Source of the DNA: Siminovitchia acidinfaciens
GTDB lineage: Bacteria; Bacillota; Bacilli; Bacillales; Bacillaceae_C
NCBI RefSeq assembly: GCF_003605385.1
Contig: NZ_QYTV02000001.1
Location: 1 to 64,000 of the forward strand
Length of the DNA stretch: 64,000 nt
Direction: 5' to 3'
Positions 10,060-18,225 of this stretch are shown here, one piece after another. How positions within the stretch are numbered: position 1 is the first letter of the stretch; every line of letters starts with the position of its first letter. The position numbers and the translations under genes are program-made. The notes under the pieces were generated by a model, which saw nothing but the letters and a program-made list of their open reading frames with translations, was not told the origin of the DNA and made no database searches.

Positions 10060-11041
10060 GAACTGGCTTCAAACCCCGGAATGGTCCTGGACCGTTCCAA
10101 ATGACTATCGTGAATTTGTCCATCAGTGGGTCCGTCCATTAAAAGAGGGGGATTTGCCGGATATGGTCCTTTATGGAGCGCCGATTTCCAGATCGTCCAT
10201 CAGTGTCTCCGGAGCCTCTTTATATCCATTGGAATTTCGACGGTTGTGGAAAAACTTTGCGACTTATAATTTGGATGAAAACGTCGATTTGGCGCCGTTT
10301 TATGTAGCGGATGCCGGAGATATCGCAATGCATACGACGGATATTCTTTTATCCCATCAAAGAATTCAGGAAACGACAGCACATTTAGTTAAGCAGTATC
10401 CTCAATCTGTTACATGCATGATAGGGGGAGACCATTCCGTCACGGCTTGCGCTGTCCGAGGAATCAAGGAATACCACCCCAGTGAAGAGATAGGAATTCT
10501 CCAGATTGATACCCATCTGGATGTTCGGGATCCGCAGGAATTGGGGCCAGCCAACGGAACTCCGATCCGCCAGCTGATTGACGGCGGTATGGTAAAAGGG
10601 GAAAATGTCGTGAATATCGGGCTTCATGGCTATTTTAATGCCAAGCCGCTCGTCAATTATGCATTGGAGCATAAAGTCAAAATGGTTACATTGAACAAAG
10701 CTCGCAAAAAAGGACTAGTCCATACGGTCCAGGCCGCGTTGGATCATTTAACAAAAGTTACGGACCGTATTTATGTTACAGTTGACATGGATGTGCTTGA
10801 TGTTTCAGTTGCTCCGGGGGTACCGGCTTCGACTCCGGGTGGAATGACGTCCATGGAGTTGTTTGATATTTTACTTGAAATCGGGAAGCGTCAGTCTGTA
10901 CGCCATATTGATTTTGTCTGTTTAGATCCGAGCAGGGATTCTTCAGTGTCAGAAACTGTTAAAATCGGAGTCTATGCCTGGCTTCAGTTTGTCACGGGGC
11001 AGATGCTGAAAAGAGGGGCGAACCAGACAAGATCCATTTGA
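10052..11041 (+). CDS. hutG: Formimidoylglutamase HutG
   Basis: A 329-residue binuclear Mn enzyme of the arginase/ureohydrolase family that releases formamide from N-formimino-L-glutamate, leaving glutamate. The metal motifs are IGGDHSVTA, QIDTHLDVRD and VTVDMDVLDVSVAPG, all with their Asp/His ligands present. This is the last gene of the operon; a short terminator follows directly. No hutM histidine permease is attached to the operon, so uptake must come from elsewhere. Confidence 0.92.
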   Translation: MGKNWLQTPEWSWTVPNDYREFVHQWVRPLKEGDLPDMVLYGAPISRSSISVSGASLYPLEFRRLWKNFATYNLDENVDLAPFYVADAGDIAMHTTDILLSHQRIQETTAHLVKQYPQSVTCMIGGDHSVTACAVRGIKEYHPSEEIGILQIDTHLDVRDPQELGPANGTPIRQLIDGGMVKGENVVNIGLHGYFNAKPLVNYALEHKVKMVTLNKARKKGLVHTVQAALDHLTKVTDRIYVTVDMDVLDVSVAPGVPASTPGGMTSMELFDILLEIGKRQSVRHIDFVCLDPSRDSSVSETVKIGVYAWLQFVTGQMLKRGANQTRSI

Positions 11042-11063
11042 GGCCACTTTTGTGGTCTTTTTC
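11042..11063 (+). terminator. Terminator of the hut operon
   Basis: GGCCAC (11042-11047) pairs with GTGGTC (11052-11057) around TTTT and is followed by TTTTTCT. It begins one base after the hutG stop codon. Confidence 0.75.
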
Positions 11064-11167
11064 TATTTGGGTAAATGTCAGAGAGGTATTCTTGCCTTTA
11101 AGAGCCTTTTGGATCCGGATAATTGAGTCCAGATGATTGGGGATATCCCATTTGAAATATAAATAGA

Positions 11168-11365
11168 ATTGACAGCTGCGGAAAAGATGTTTGGTATTCA
11201 CATGAACTCGGAACGCTTGAAGCGGGTAAGCTGGCAGACATCGTTGTATTAAAACAAAATTTATTTGATATACCTGCGGAGGATATTCCAAATGCGGGAG
11301 TTGAACTCACTATTTCCGATGGAAACGTTGTTTTTGAAGCCCCTTGTGTTACAGTTGATCAATAG
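11168..11365 (+). pseudogene. Remnant of a YtcJ-type amidohydrolase (C-terminal tail only)
   Basis: No start or active site is left, but from about 11204 the + frame reads ELGTLEAGKLADIVVLK and continues to TAG at 11363. This is the closing beta-strand region of metal-dependent amidohydrolases. The intact paralogue at 24.8-26.4 kb ends with KLGTLEKGKLADVIVMD, so the family match is direct. The preceding bases do not continue the family. The 5' part has been lost, presumably by deletion at this junction between the hut operon and the RpiR locus. Confidence 0.6.
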
Positions 11366-11368
11366 GAG

Positions 11369-11412
11369 AGAACAGGGTATGTGGGTTGCCTCACAAACCC
11401 TGTTCTTTTTTA
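11369..11412. terminator. Bidirectional terminator
   Basis: AGAACAGGGT (11369-11378) pairs with ACCCTGTTCT (11397-11406), with further pairing inside the loop and a T tract on the plus side and A-rich flank on the other. It serves the minus-strand RpiR gene and the rightward remnant. Confidence 0.7.
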
Positions 11413-12291
11413 TTCAGTAAAAGTGTCCCTCATATGAAAAATTCCAAAGCGCTCCCACGCTGCTTCTATTTTTTCAAGGCGGGCTTCCGCCTCTCTCATC
11501 CTGCCTTTTCCGATACTCACCACAAGTGCGTTGATCAGGCTTAGCGGAGCAGTAAATGAATCAATGAATGTCGGCATTTGGCTTGTTGCAGTCAGAGCAA
11601 CATCAGAATGGGGGATCAAGGGTGAGAGCAAACTGTCCGTGATGCATATTGTCTTCGATCCTCTTTCCTTGGCAAAGGCGAGCGTTTGAATAGTGCTGTT
11701 CGGATAACGTGGAAAGCTGATGCCGATAACCACGTCTTTTTCATTTAGGTTATACAATTGCTCGGACAAATTTTCGACGGAGCTAACCATCTCCGCATGT
11801 CCTAAAATGATGTTTAAATAATATTGAAGGAAAATCCCCAACGCCGCGGCGCTGCGGTTGGCTGCAATGTATATTTTATTTGCTTCCTGCAAAAGGCCTA
11901 CCGCCTGGTGAAACTTTTCAATATCCAATTTTTCCATGGTCGACTTGATATTTTCCATATCGTCGTAAAAAATGTCATAGATCGATTGGTCCCGGTCGTC
12001 ATATATATCGGTTGTCATCTTCAATCGCTCCGTTGTGGTCAACTGCTTCTGAATTGAGCTTTGCATCCTGGACTGCAGCTCGGGATAGCCCGAATATCCA
12101 AGGAAAGAAGCGAACCGGACAACAGTCGCTTCGCTCACATCGGCTTTTTTTGCGAGAGTCGCCACGTTAAAAAAAGGAACGACATTTGTGTTGTTCAAAA
12201 TATAGCTGGCGATCTTCTTATGAGATTTACTCATTTCAGGGATCTTTTCCGCAATATGATTGTAGACATTGTAATTTTTCATCTCACTCAT
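11410..12291 (-). CDS. RpiR/MurR-family transcriptional regulator (HTH plus SIS domain)
   Basis: A 293-residue regulator. Residues 10-85 form the RpiR helix-turn-helix (MSKSHKKIASYILNN, VATLAKKADVSEATVVRFASFLGYSGYPEL). Residues 125-260 form a SIS sugar-isomerase-type ligand domain (IYIAANRSAAALG, VVIGISFPRYPNSTI, KTICITD). It overlaps the upstream nitrilase gene by four bases, so both are one unit. Palindromes TGAAATA-N2-TATTTCA in the divergent promoter region match the operator style of this family and are the likely binding sites. SIS domains usually sense phosphosugars, but here the controlled genes are an amidase and an aminotransferase, so the ligand is open. Confidence 0.85.
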   Translation of the reverse strand: MSEMKNYNVYNHIAEKIPEMSKSHKKIASYILNNTNVVPFFNVATLAKKADVSEATVVRFASFLGYSGYPELQSRMQSSIQKQLTTTERLKMTTDIYDDRDQSIYDIFYDDMENIKSTMEKLDIEKFHQAVGLLQEANKIYIAANRSAAALGIFLQYYLNIILGHAEMVSSVENLSEQLYNLNEKDVVIGISFPRYPNSTIQTLAFAKERGSKTICITDSLLSPLIPHSDVALTATSQMPTFIDSFTAPLSLINALVVSIGKGRMREAEARLEKIEAAWERFGIFHMRDTFTE

Positions 12292-13136
12292 CCTTTAGCA
12301 AATGTTGTACGATTGAAATCTTCCAGATAAGGAATTCTCTTTCTCACTTCTTCGATCACACTGAAATCCATCTTATGTATTAAAATAAAAGGTTCATCCC
12401 GAGGTGCTTCAGCCAGCACTTTTCCATCAGGGCCAACCAGCTTGCTTTTTCCGCAGCTTCCTTCAAACACTGTATTCACCCCTAAAACAAAGACGGTATT
12501 ATCGAGGGCCCGGGCAGGAAGTTGAATATCCCATCTAGGTTCGGCAGGTATACTCCATACGGACGGCGCGATAATCAACTGAACCCCTTGCAATGCAAGC
12601 TGTCGGCTTGGTTCGGGGAATTCCATGTCATAGCATATTAATATTCCGATTTTACCGGCTGATGTTTGGATAGCTTCGTATTTTCTTTCACCTGGTAAAA
12701 AGATTTCTTTTTCTCTTCCCCATAAAAAAGATTTCCTGTAACAAGTCAGCAAGTCGCCCGTCTTTTCAATGACAGCAGTAGAAATAAAGAGGTCTTTTTT
12801 CCCTTTTTCTATAAAGGGCACGACCAATACTATGTCTAGCTTCTTTGCGAGCATTTGGAAACTGGAAATTGTAGGTCCTTTTTTGTGTTCTCCGAGAAGC
12901 TCAAACTCTTCTTTGGATAAATAATAGCCACACTCCCATAGCTCTGGGAGTGCCACAAGCTGAGCTCCCTGTGCCGCTGCAAGTTTAACCATTTTAACCG
13001 CTGTATTGAAGTTTTCAGTAGCTTGGTTTGGCTTGGAGTGCAACTGGATAGCAGCAACTATCGGCAAAGTAAACACATCCTTATTCTTTCTCCTAAAGAT
13101 AGTACAGATATCATTTATATGCAATAAATATTTCAT
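12288..13136 (-). CDS. Nitrilase-superfamily carbon-nitrogen hydrolase (amidase)
   Basis: Up to 282 residues. The full Glu-Lys-Cys triad is present: E65 in VALPELWECG, K135 in CYRKSFLWG and C168 in GILICYDMEFPEPSR. It therefore should hydrolyse a C-N bond, such as an omega-amide or N-carbamoyl compound. The first 20 residues before VFTLPIVAAIQLHS do not fit the family; a GTG at 13076 (13 bases after AGGAG) or TTG at 13067 is the more likely start. It is co-transcribed with the RpiR gene and divergent from a class III aminotransferase. An omega-amidase acting on the keto-acid product of a transaminase would fit, but this is inference. Confidence 0.8.
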   Translation of the reverse strand: MKYLLHINDICTIFRRKNKDVFTLPIVAAIQLHSKPNQATENFNTAVKMVKLAAAQGAQLVALPELWECGYYLSKEEFELLGEHKKGPTISSFQMLAKKLDIVLVVPFIEKGKKDLFISTAVIEKTGDLLTCYRKSFLWGREKEIFLPGERKYEAIQTSAGKIGILICYDMEFPEPSRQLALQGVQLIIAPSVWSIPAEPRWDIQLPARALDNTVFVLGVNTVFEGSCGKSKLVGPDGKVLAEAPRDEPFILIHKMDFSVIEEVRKRIPYLEDFNRTTFAKG

Positions 13137-13205
13137 TTTTATTAGAAAAAGAAATATTTTTTTGTAAAAGGGCTGATTACAGGGTATAATGAAATAAATA
13201 TTTCA
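13120..13205. promoter_or_regulatory. Divergent promoters with two RpiR-type operator palindromes
   Basis: Plus strand: TTGTAA (13162-13167), 17 bases, TATAAT (13185-13190). Minus strand: TTTACA (13168-13163), 18 bases, TAATAA (13144-13139). The two -35 boxes overlap back to back. Operator 1, TGCAATAAATATTTCA (13120-13135), covers the expected minus-strand start point. Operator 2, TGAAATAAATATTTCA (13190-13205), is a perfect 7-2-7 palindrome covering the plus-strand start point. They are 70 bases apart. Confidence 0.7.
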
Positions 13206-13251
13206 TAATATATAAATAATGGAAATAAAAATTACCAAAGAGGTGCTTATG

Positions 13252-14631
13252 ATGGGGATCAGTGAAAGAGGAATGGAGATCAAACGCTTTGCAGAGAAGA
13301 CTCCAAAGTCACTGGATTTTTATAAAGAAGCAAGTAAGGTCATGCCGGGCGGCTCGACCGCCAATATCAAATTCTATGCACCATATCCGATCATTATGGA
13401 AAAAGGTAAGGGAAGTCATCTTTATGACTTGGATGGGAATGAATATATCGATTATTTGCTTTCATATGGGGCATTGATTCTCGGACACGGGCATCCGAGG
13501 GTGCTTCAGGCGGTACAGGAACAATTATATGAAAGTGGCACATATTTATTTGGCACCCCACACCGGCTGGAGGTGGAAATGGGGAAGAAGATCCAGCAGC
13601 TATATCCAAGCATTGAACTTTTGCGTTATACAAATTCCGGCACGGAAGCCACTTTGCTGGCTATCCGGTTGGCTTGCGCTTTTACCGGTAAAAATAAAAT
13701 TGCAAAATTTGAAGGCCATTACCACGGAGGGTATGATCAGGTTCTTGTCAGCGTCAACCCATCAGTGGTGGAAGCTGGTCATCCACAGCATCCGAATTCA
13801 ATTGCTGAGTCTAAGGGGATGGACGAGTATCACGAAGAGCATACAATCATTTTGCCCTTTAATGATTTGGACGCCACTTCGGAAATCTTAAGAAAAAGAA
13901 AAGATGAAGTTGCGGCCGTTATTGTGGAACCGATCCAAAGTGGGTTTATCCCGGCAACGCAAAGCTTTATGGATGGTTTGAGAGAAGTGACGGATGAACT
14001 GGGGATTCTCCTCATTTTTGATGAAGTGAAGACATGTTTTAGATTGGGGCTAGGAGGTGCACAGGAATATTACAACATAAAGCCGGATCTTTCGACCCTG
14101 GGTAAGGCGGTTGGCGGGGGATATCCGATCGGCATTACCGGCGGGAAAAAAGAAATTATGGATGTAAGCATTCCTAAAGCGGCTTCAGATGTATTTGACA
14201 ACAGCCAAAGTAAAATTTCCAGTGCAAAAGATGTGCTCTTTCATAGCGGCACGTATAATGGGCATCCATCCATTTTGGCAGCGGGGCTTGCAACAATCGA
14301 TGTTCTAGAGGAAGAGATTGATAGGATCAACGGAATTGCCGGCCAGTTGAAAAAAGGAATCTCCAAGCTTTTTTTACAACGAGGGATAGCTGTACAGACA
14401 TTGGGTCTAGGATCTATGTTCAATTTGATTTTTACTGAAAAAGATCAAATATTGAACTACCGTGATCTTCAGCACGCGGATTATTCTCTAAGAAAAGAGT
14501 TTGACTTTCAATTATTAAATGAAGGAATATATACAAAGCCGCTGAACAGATATAGCATTTCCAGTGCTCACGGCCAGAAGGAAGTCGATAGAACTTTGGA
14601 GGCCTATGATAAGGTGTTAGGAAGTCTATAA
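13252..14631 (+). CDS. Class III aminotransferase (glutamate-1-semialdehyde mutase-like)
   Basis: About 459 residues, PLP-dependent. It resembles HemL at the N terminus (PGGSTANIKFYAPYPIIMEKGKGSHLYDLDGNEYIDYL) and keeps TNSGTEATLLAIRLA, FEGHYHGG, IIFDEVKT-like LIFDEVKTCFRLG and the Lys block TLGKAVGGGYPIG. Isolated class III homologues of this type usually act on omega-amines or beta-amino acids rather than in haem synthesis, and there are no haem genes here. Start choice: AAAGAGG at 13237-13243 is 8 bases before ATG 13252 (5 before ATG 13249); an upstream ATG at 13219 precedes that site. The gene is divergent from the amidase/RpiR pair and is probably repressed by RpiR. Confidence 0.8.
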   Translation: MGISERGMEIKRFAEKTPKSLDFYKEASKVMPGGSTANIKFYAPYPIIMEKGKGSHLYDLDGNEYIDYLLSYGALILGHGHPRVLQAVQEQLYESGTYLFGTPHRLEVEMGKKIQQLYPSIELLRYTNSGTEATLLAIRLACAFTGKNKIAKFEGHYHGGYDQVLVSVNPSVVEAGHPQHPNSIAESKGMDEYHEEHTIILPFNDLDATSEILRKRKDEVAAVIVEPIQSGFIPATQSFMDGLREVTDELGILLIFDEVKTCFRLGLGGAQEYYNIKPDLSTLGKAVGGGYPIGITGGKKEIMDVSIPKAASDVFDNSQSKISSAKDVLFHSGTYNGHPSILAAGLATIDVLEEEIDRINGIAGQLKKGISKLFLQRGIAVQTLGLGSMFNLIFTEKDQILNYRDLQHADYSLRKEFDFQLLNEGIYTKPLNRYSISSAHGQKEVDRTLEAYDKVLGSL

Positions 14632-14637
14632 AAATAC

Positions 14638-14674
14638 GCTCCGCTTCGTGTTTTACAGAACGCGGGGCTTTTTA
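14638..14674 (+). terminator. Terminator of the aminotransferase gene
   Basis: GCTCCGC (14638-14644) pairs with GCGGGGC (14662-14668) and is followed by TTTTTAT. From 14675 to about 15050 I see no gene; short T-rich and C-rich blocks there look like degenerate repeat sequence, and 15055-15098 resembles one end of the dispersed repeat. Confidence 0.7.
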
Positions 14675-15119
14675 TTTTAGACTTTTTTTGAGAATCGATG
14701 CAACTTAGCGGGATTAATTACCGCTTTCAGCTTGGGCATCGGCTGTATACTTGGGATGTCTTGTTTCAGTAAAAATCCTTTTTGTGGTCACTTCAGCCAC
14801 TGCCAGGTTTAAGGATGAATCCTCTTTTACGGTCATTGACAGGTAAGGCCTGTGATTTTTGCTGCTTTATGGTTCCCGCCCGCCTGTCTTTTTTTCCATC
14901 TCGGTCACTATGACCGCATCATGGCTCCTGTCCGTCTGGCTATATCCCAATATGGTCACTGTGAATCTTACAAGTGATTATCCATCGAACAACCCATTAC
15001 TACAATCCCGGGACTTTTGGTGCTCTCCATTCCAATCCATTATCTCTTCAGTAGCCGTCCAGTTTATATGTCGCTAACCGCCACCTCTCATTTTCAAAGA
15101 ATCAATGCAATAAAGCAAT

Positions 15120-15139
15120 CATTATTCAAAAATGCATAA
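15120..15139 (-). promoter_or_regulatory. Putative enhancer (UAS) for the sigma-54 activator, NhaC operon
   Basis: On the minus strand this reads TTATGCATTTTTGAATAATG, differing in only two of 20 positions from the site at 40298-40317 upstream of the aldehyde dehydrogenase. It contains the dyad TTATKCA-N4-TGAATAA. It lies about 50-70 bases upstream of the -24 box, a normal enhancer distance. Confidence 0.6.
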
Positions 15140-15158
15140 CCTTAGGCATGAATAAGAA

Positions 15159-15172
15159 TGAAAACGTTATCG
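15159..15172 (+). promoter_or_regulatory. cre-like catabolite-repression box
   Basis: TGAAAACGTTATCG matches TGWAARCGYTWNCA in 13 of 14 positions. It sits between the enhancer dyad and the sigma-54 promoter, where CcpA could block activator-polymerase contact as described for other Bacillus sigma-54 operons. Confidence 0.55.
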
Positions 15173-15188
15173 GTAAACCCTTTAGGGG

Positions 15189-15205
15189 TTGGCACAGATC
15201 TTGCA
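15189..15205 (+). promoter_or_regulatory. Sigma-54 (-24/-12) promoter of the NhaC operon
   Basis: TTGGCACAGATCTTGCA: GG at 15191-15192 and GC at 15203-15204 with exactly 10 bases between them, matching TGGCAC-N5-TTGC. It lies 45-55 bases before the TTG start of the NhaC gene. Confidence 0.85.
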
Positions 15206-15247
15206 ACTGTTTTATGATAACGCTTTTATTACAGGAGGATATATAGA

Positions 15248-16690
15248 TTGAATAAACAACAAGAACGGACAGAAGCTAAAAAACCTACATTACTTGTCGC
15301 TTTGATACCAATTGGTTTTATGGTGATAGCCCTGTTTACGGGGATATTCATATATGATGCAGATCCTCATATTCCGCTGCTCCTCAGCGCGGGTGTAGCA
15401 GCCATTGTAGCGTTACGGCTCGGATTTAAATGGAAAGAAATCGAGGATGGTATGCTTGACGCAGTCAGGATGGCGCTTCAAGCAATTGTGATTCTGATGG
15501 TAATCGGTGCGATTATCGGTTCCTGGATTGCAGGCGGGATCGTTCCGACAATGATCTATTACGGCTTGGATATTTTGGCTCCCGGGTATTTCCTTGTTGC
15601 TGCGTGTGCCATCTCTTGTATTGTCGCGATTGCTTCCGGCAACTCGTGGACAGCTGCAGGAACAATTGGAATCGCAATCATGGGAATTGGACACGGGCTT
15701 GGCATGAATCCAGCCATGGTAGCGGGTGCTGTAATTTCAGGTGTGTATTTCGGGGATAAAATTTCACCGCTTTCCGAGACGACGAACTTGGCTCCTGGAA
15801 TTGTCGGAGTAGAGTTGTTTGAACATATTAAGCATATGCTTTATACGACAATACCCGCTCTTGTCATTTCCTTGGCAATTTATGCAATCATGGGTATTAA
15901 GTTTGCCGGAAAAGGCAACGAAATATCAGAAGTAAAATTGCTTCAATCCCAATTGGGAGATATTTTTACAATCTCGCCTTGGCTCTTGCTTGTCCCATCT
16001 TTTATCATTGTCATGATGATTTTTAAAATACCAGCGCTTCCAGGATTGACGATCGGTTCTCTGCTTGGTGCATTCTGCGCGGTCACAGTTCAAAAGGTCC
16101 CGGTAGGAGAGGCTATCAACATCTTATACTACGGGTATTCCATCGATACAGGGATCGAGATAGTGGACAGCTTATTGAATAATGGCGGTATAGAATCGGT
16201 ATTGTATACGGTTTCCCTGATTGTGATCGCAATGTGTTTCGGGGGAGTTCTGGAGAAAACAGGAATCTTTGAAGCCATTGTCCATGCAATTATTAAGCTT
16301 GCGAAGAAGACAGGAAGCTTGATTGCAACAACTGTGGCGACTTGTATAACTTCCAACATAGTCGGCTGCGACCAATATTTATCCATTATTGTCCCTGGAC
16401 GGATGTATGCTGCCGAATATGAAAAGCGCGGATTGAAGGCTAAAAACTTGTCCCGTACACTCGAGGATGCCGGTACGATGACTTCACCGCTTGTTCCGTG
16501 GAATACATGTGGGGCATTCATGGCAACAACGCTTGGTGTTGCCACACTCAGCTATCTGCCTTTTGCATTTTTATGTTTGATCAGTCCGATCATATCCATC
16601 ATTTATGGAATGACTGGATTTAAAATAGAATATAAGGATGAAGTTGCTGCAAAAGCCCAAAGCAAGAAAGAACAACATGCAGTCAGTTAA
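15248..16690 (+). CDS. NhaC-family Na+/H+ (or solute/H+) antiporter
   Basis: A 480-residue integral membrane protein with about 12 hydrophobic helices. NhaC landmarks are GSWIAGGIVPTMIYYGL, ASGNSWTAAGTIGIA, GAVISGVYFGDKISPLSETTNLA and the late block TSPLVPWNTCGAFMATTLGV. The family exchanges Na+ for H+ or, in some members, carboxylates such as malate/lactate. The start is TTG 15248, eight bases after AGGAGG; no better in-frame start exists. As the first gene of a sigma-54 operon with amine-handling enzymes it may maintain ion balance or exchange a metabolite; which one is not visible from sequence. Confidence 0.85.
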   Translation: MNKQQERTEAKKPTLLVALIPIGFMVIALFTGIFIYDADPHIPLLLSAGVAAIVALRLGFKWKEIEDGMLDAVRMALQAIVILMVIGAIIGSWIAGGIVPTMIYYGLDILAPGYFLVAACAISCIVAIASGNSWTAAGTIGIAIMGIGHGLGMNPAMVAGAVISGVYFGDKISPLSETTNLAPGIVGVELFEHIKHMLYTTIPALVISLAIYAIMGIKFAGKGNEISEVKLLQSQLGDIFTISPWLLLVPSFIIVMMIFKIPALPGLTIGSLLGAFCAVTVQKVPVGEAINILYYGYSIDTGIEIVDSLLNNGGIESVLYTVSLIVIAMCFGGVLEKTGIFEAIVHAIIKLAKKTGSLIATTVATCITSNIVGCDQYLSIIVPGRMYAAEYEKRGLKAKNLSRTLEDAGTMTSPLVPWNTCGAFMATTLGVATLSYLPFAFLCLISPIISIIYGMTGFKIEYKDEVAAKAQSKKEQHAVS

Positions 16691-16750
16691 CAATGTTAAC
16701 TGCTGCATCTCTTTTAAAAAGAATTAATAGAAATTTTATTTTTTTCAAAA

Positions 16751-16764
16751 ATGAAAGCGATTGC
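16751..16764 (+). promoter_or_regulatory. Possible weak cre-like box
   Basis: TGAAAGCGATTGCC matches the cre consensus in 12 of 14 positions, in the gap between the NhaC gene and the lipoyl-like gene. Low confidence because single matches of this strength occur by chance. Confidence 0.3.
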
Positions 16765-16823
16765 CATTTAAGTTAACTGCTGCGGGCTAAAAAACGGAAT
16801 ACGAAGGAGGAGGATAGAATTCA

Positions 16824-17060
16824 ATGGAAGAGATGATCTTGAGTCCTTGCGATGGTGTCCTTGTCAATATTCATGTACAGGAAAACCATGACAAGAGACG
16901 CTGTATTGTATTTTTAAAAATCCAGCAAAAAGATGATACCATTCTGGAAATCAAAAAGACCTACTGTGGAAAAATATCATCCGTGGAAGTGAGGGAAGGG
17001 GAGGAAGTGGTCAAGGGCATGGTTTTGGCATATGTGGAAGAATATGCTGTTGAAATATAA
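16824..17060 (+). CDS. Small biotinyl/lipoyl-fold protein lacking the modification lysine
   Basis: 78 residues. MILSPCDGVLVNIHVQEN and CGKISSVEVREGEEVVKGMVLAYVEE are the paired half-motifs of a biotinyl/lipoyl-like barrel (P-x-x-G-x-V and G-x-V-x-x-V-x-x-G-x-x-V-x-x-G-x-x-L). The hairpin where BCCP-type proteins carry M-K-M instead reads QQKDDTILE, so the usual modified Lys appears to be absent. It could be a structural or adaptor domain rather than a cofactor carrier. It is preceded by AAGGAGGAGG and lies between the NhaC antiporter and a PotD-like lipoprotein in the same operon. I do not recognise a named family. Confidence 0.65.
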   Translation: MEEMILSPCDGVLVNIHVQENHDKRRCIVFLKIQQKDDTILEIKKTYCGKISSVEVREGEEVVKGMVLAYVEEYAVEI

Positions 17061-17139
17061 ACTTTTTACTGTTGGCAAAATGCTCGTACCTTGACAGAAA
17101 GACTTATGAAATAACTTACATCTAAAGGAGAATACCCAA

Positions 17140-18186
17140 ATGAGATTGAAAAGTTTCAGTTTGTTAGTTTCAGCGTTGGCATTTATTTTAATCATTGCGG
17201 GATGCGGAGGCAGCGGTGCCGGCGGAAAGGATGATAATGTCGTCAATATTCTAAACTGGTCTGAGTATTTGCCTGATGAGTTAATCAAAGAGTTTGAAGA
17301 AGAGACAGGGATAAAAGTGAACTACAGTACGATTTCTTCTAATGAAGAGCTTGTGGCAAAGTTGAACGTCGGGAAGGCAACTTATGATGTGGCTGTTCCG
17401 TCCACATATTTTATTGAAGTGTTGATCAATGAAGGCCAACTGGAGAAAATCAACAAAGACAATATTCCGAACTTGAAAAATATCGATGAAAAATATATGG
17501 GATGGGATTTTGATCCCAACGATGAGTACTCTGTACCTTACATGTGGGGAACAGAAGTAATTGCTTACAACGAGGACTTGGTAGACTTTGAGATTAAGAG
17601 CTATAAGGACTTATTCAATCCGAAATTAAAAGATGGTCTGGTTGTTGTGGATGACCCTCGTACAATGTTGGGAGCCATGCTGGAAATGCTTGGTTACTCT
17701 ACAAACAGCACGAATGAGGATGAAATCATGGAGGCCGCCGAGGAATTGAAGAAGCTTATGCCAAATATTAAGGCGTTCGACAGTGACAGCCCGAAAAACA
17801 TGCTCGTTAGCGGTGAAGTGAAAGCCGGGGTCGTTTACGGAGCTGAAGCTGCACTTGCCATGAGGGAAAATCCAAGTATCAAATTGGTCATCCCGGAAGA
17901 TCATTTAAGCTTATGGCAGGATAACTTCGTCATTCCGAAAGATGCACCGCATAAGGAAAATGCGGAGAAGTTCATTGACTTCATTCTTAGACCTGAAATA
18001 AGCAAGGAAATCACAATGGACTATCCATACCATAATCCGAATAAAGCGGCACTTGAACTGCTCCCTGATGATGTTCAGGAGGAGCTGGAATTGACAGACG
18101 AGGAATTTGAGAGAGGCGTGCACGCGAAGGATGTCGGAGAAGCTATCAAGTATTACGACCGTGCCTGGTCTGAGGTAAAACAATAA
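17140..18186 (+). CDS. PotD/PotF-like polyamine-binding lipoprotein (SBP1)
   Basis: A 348-residue extracytoplasmic solute-binding protein anchored at Cys in the lipobox IIAGCGG (about residue 22). It is a PotD homologue throughout: NWSEYLPDELIKEFEEETGIKV, SSNEELVAKL, VPSTYFIEVL, GWDFDPNDEYSVPYMWG and LWQDNFVIP. The Asp of the WQDN block, which grips an amino group in PotD, is kept; the Glu in PotD's DDARE block is replaced (DDPRT), and the Trp before NGSA is Tyr (VVYGAEAA). No permease or ATPase is adjacent; the only PotABC set in the window is at 35-37.8 kb. The C terminus DVGEAIKYYDRAWSEVKQ is shared with all six paralogues. Confidence 0.88.
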   Translation: MRLKSFSLLVSALAFILIIAGCGGSGAGGKDDNVVNILNWSEYLPDELIKEFEEETGIKVNYSTISSNEELVAKLNVGKATYDVAVPSTYFIEVLINEGQLEKINKDNIPNLKNIDEKYMGWDFDPNDEYSVPYMWGTEVIAYNEDLVDFEIKSYKDLFNPKLKDGLVVVDDPRTMLGAMLEMLGYSTNSTNEDEIMEAAEELKKLMPNIKAFDSDSPKNMLVSGEVKAGVVYGAEAALAMRENPSIKLVIPEDHLSLWQDNFVIPKDAPHKENAEKFIDFILRPEISKEITMDYPYHNPNKAALELLPDDVQEELELTDEEFERGVHAKDVGEAIKYYDRAWSEVKQ

Positions 18187-18225
18187 ACATAGAATGATAG
18201 GTGCCAATTTTGGAGGAGTGGGAAT

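Noticed and set aside
13095-13125. Minus-strand promoter TTGCAT-N17-TATCTT for the amidase gene
   Set aside because: Transcription would start at about 13089, cutting through the AGGAG ribosome site at 13090-13094; the TTTACA/TAATAA pair further upstream fits better.
17085-17105. TTGGCAAAATGC upstream of SBP1 as a sigma-54 promoter
   Set aside because: The second dinucleotide after ten bases is GT, not GC, and spacing to a TTGC block does not fit.
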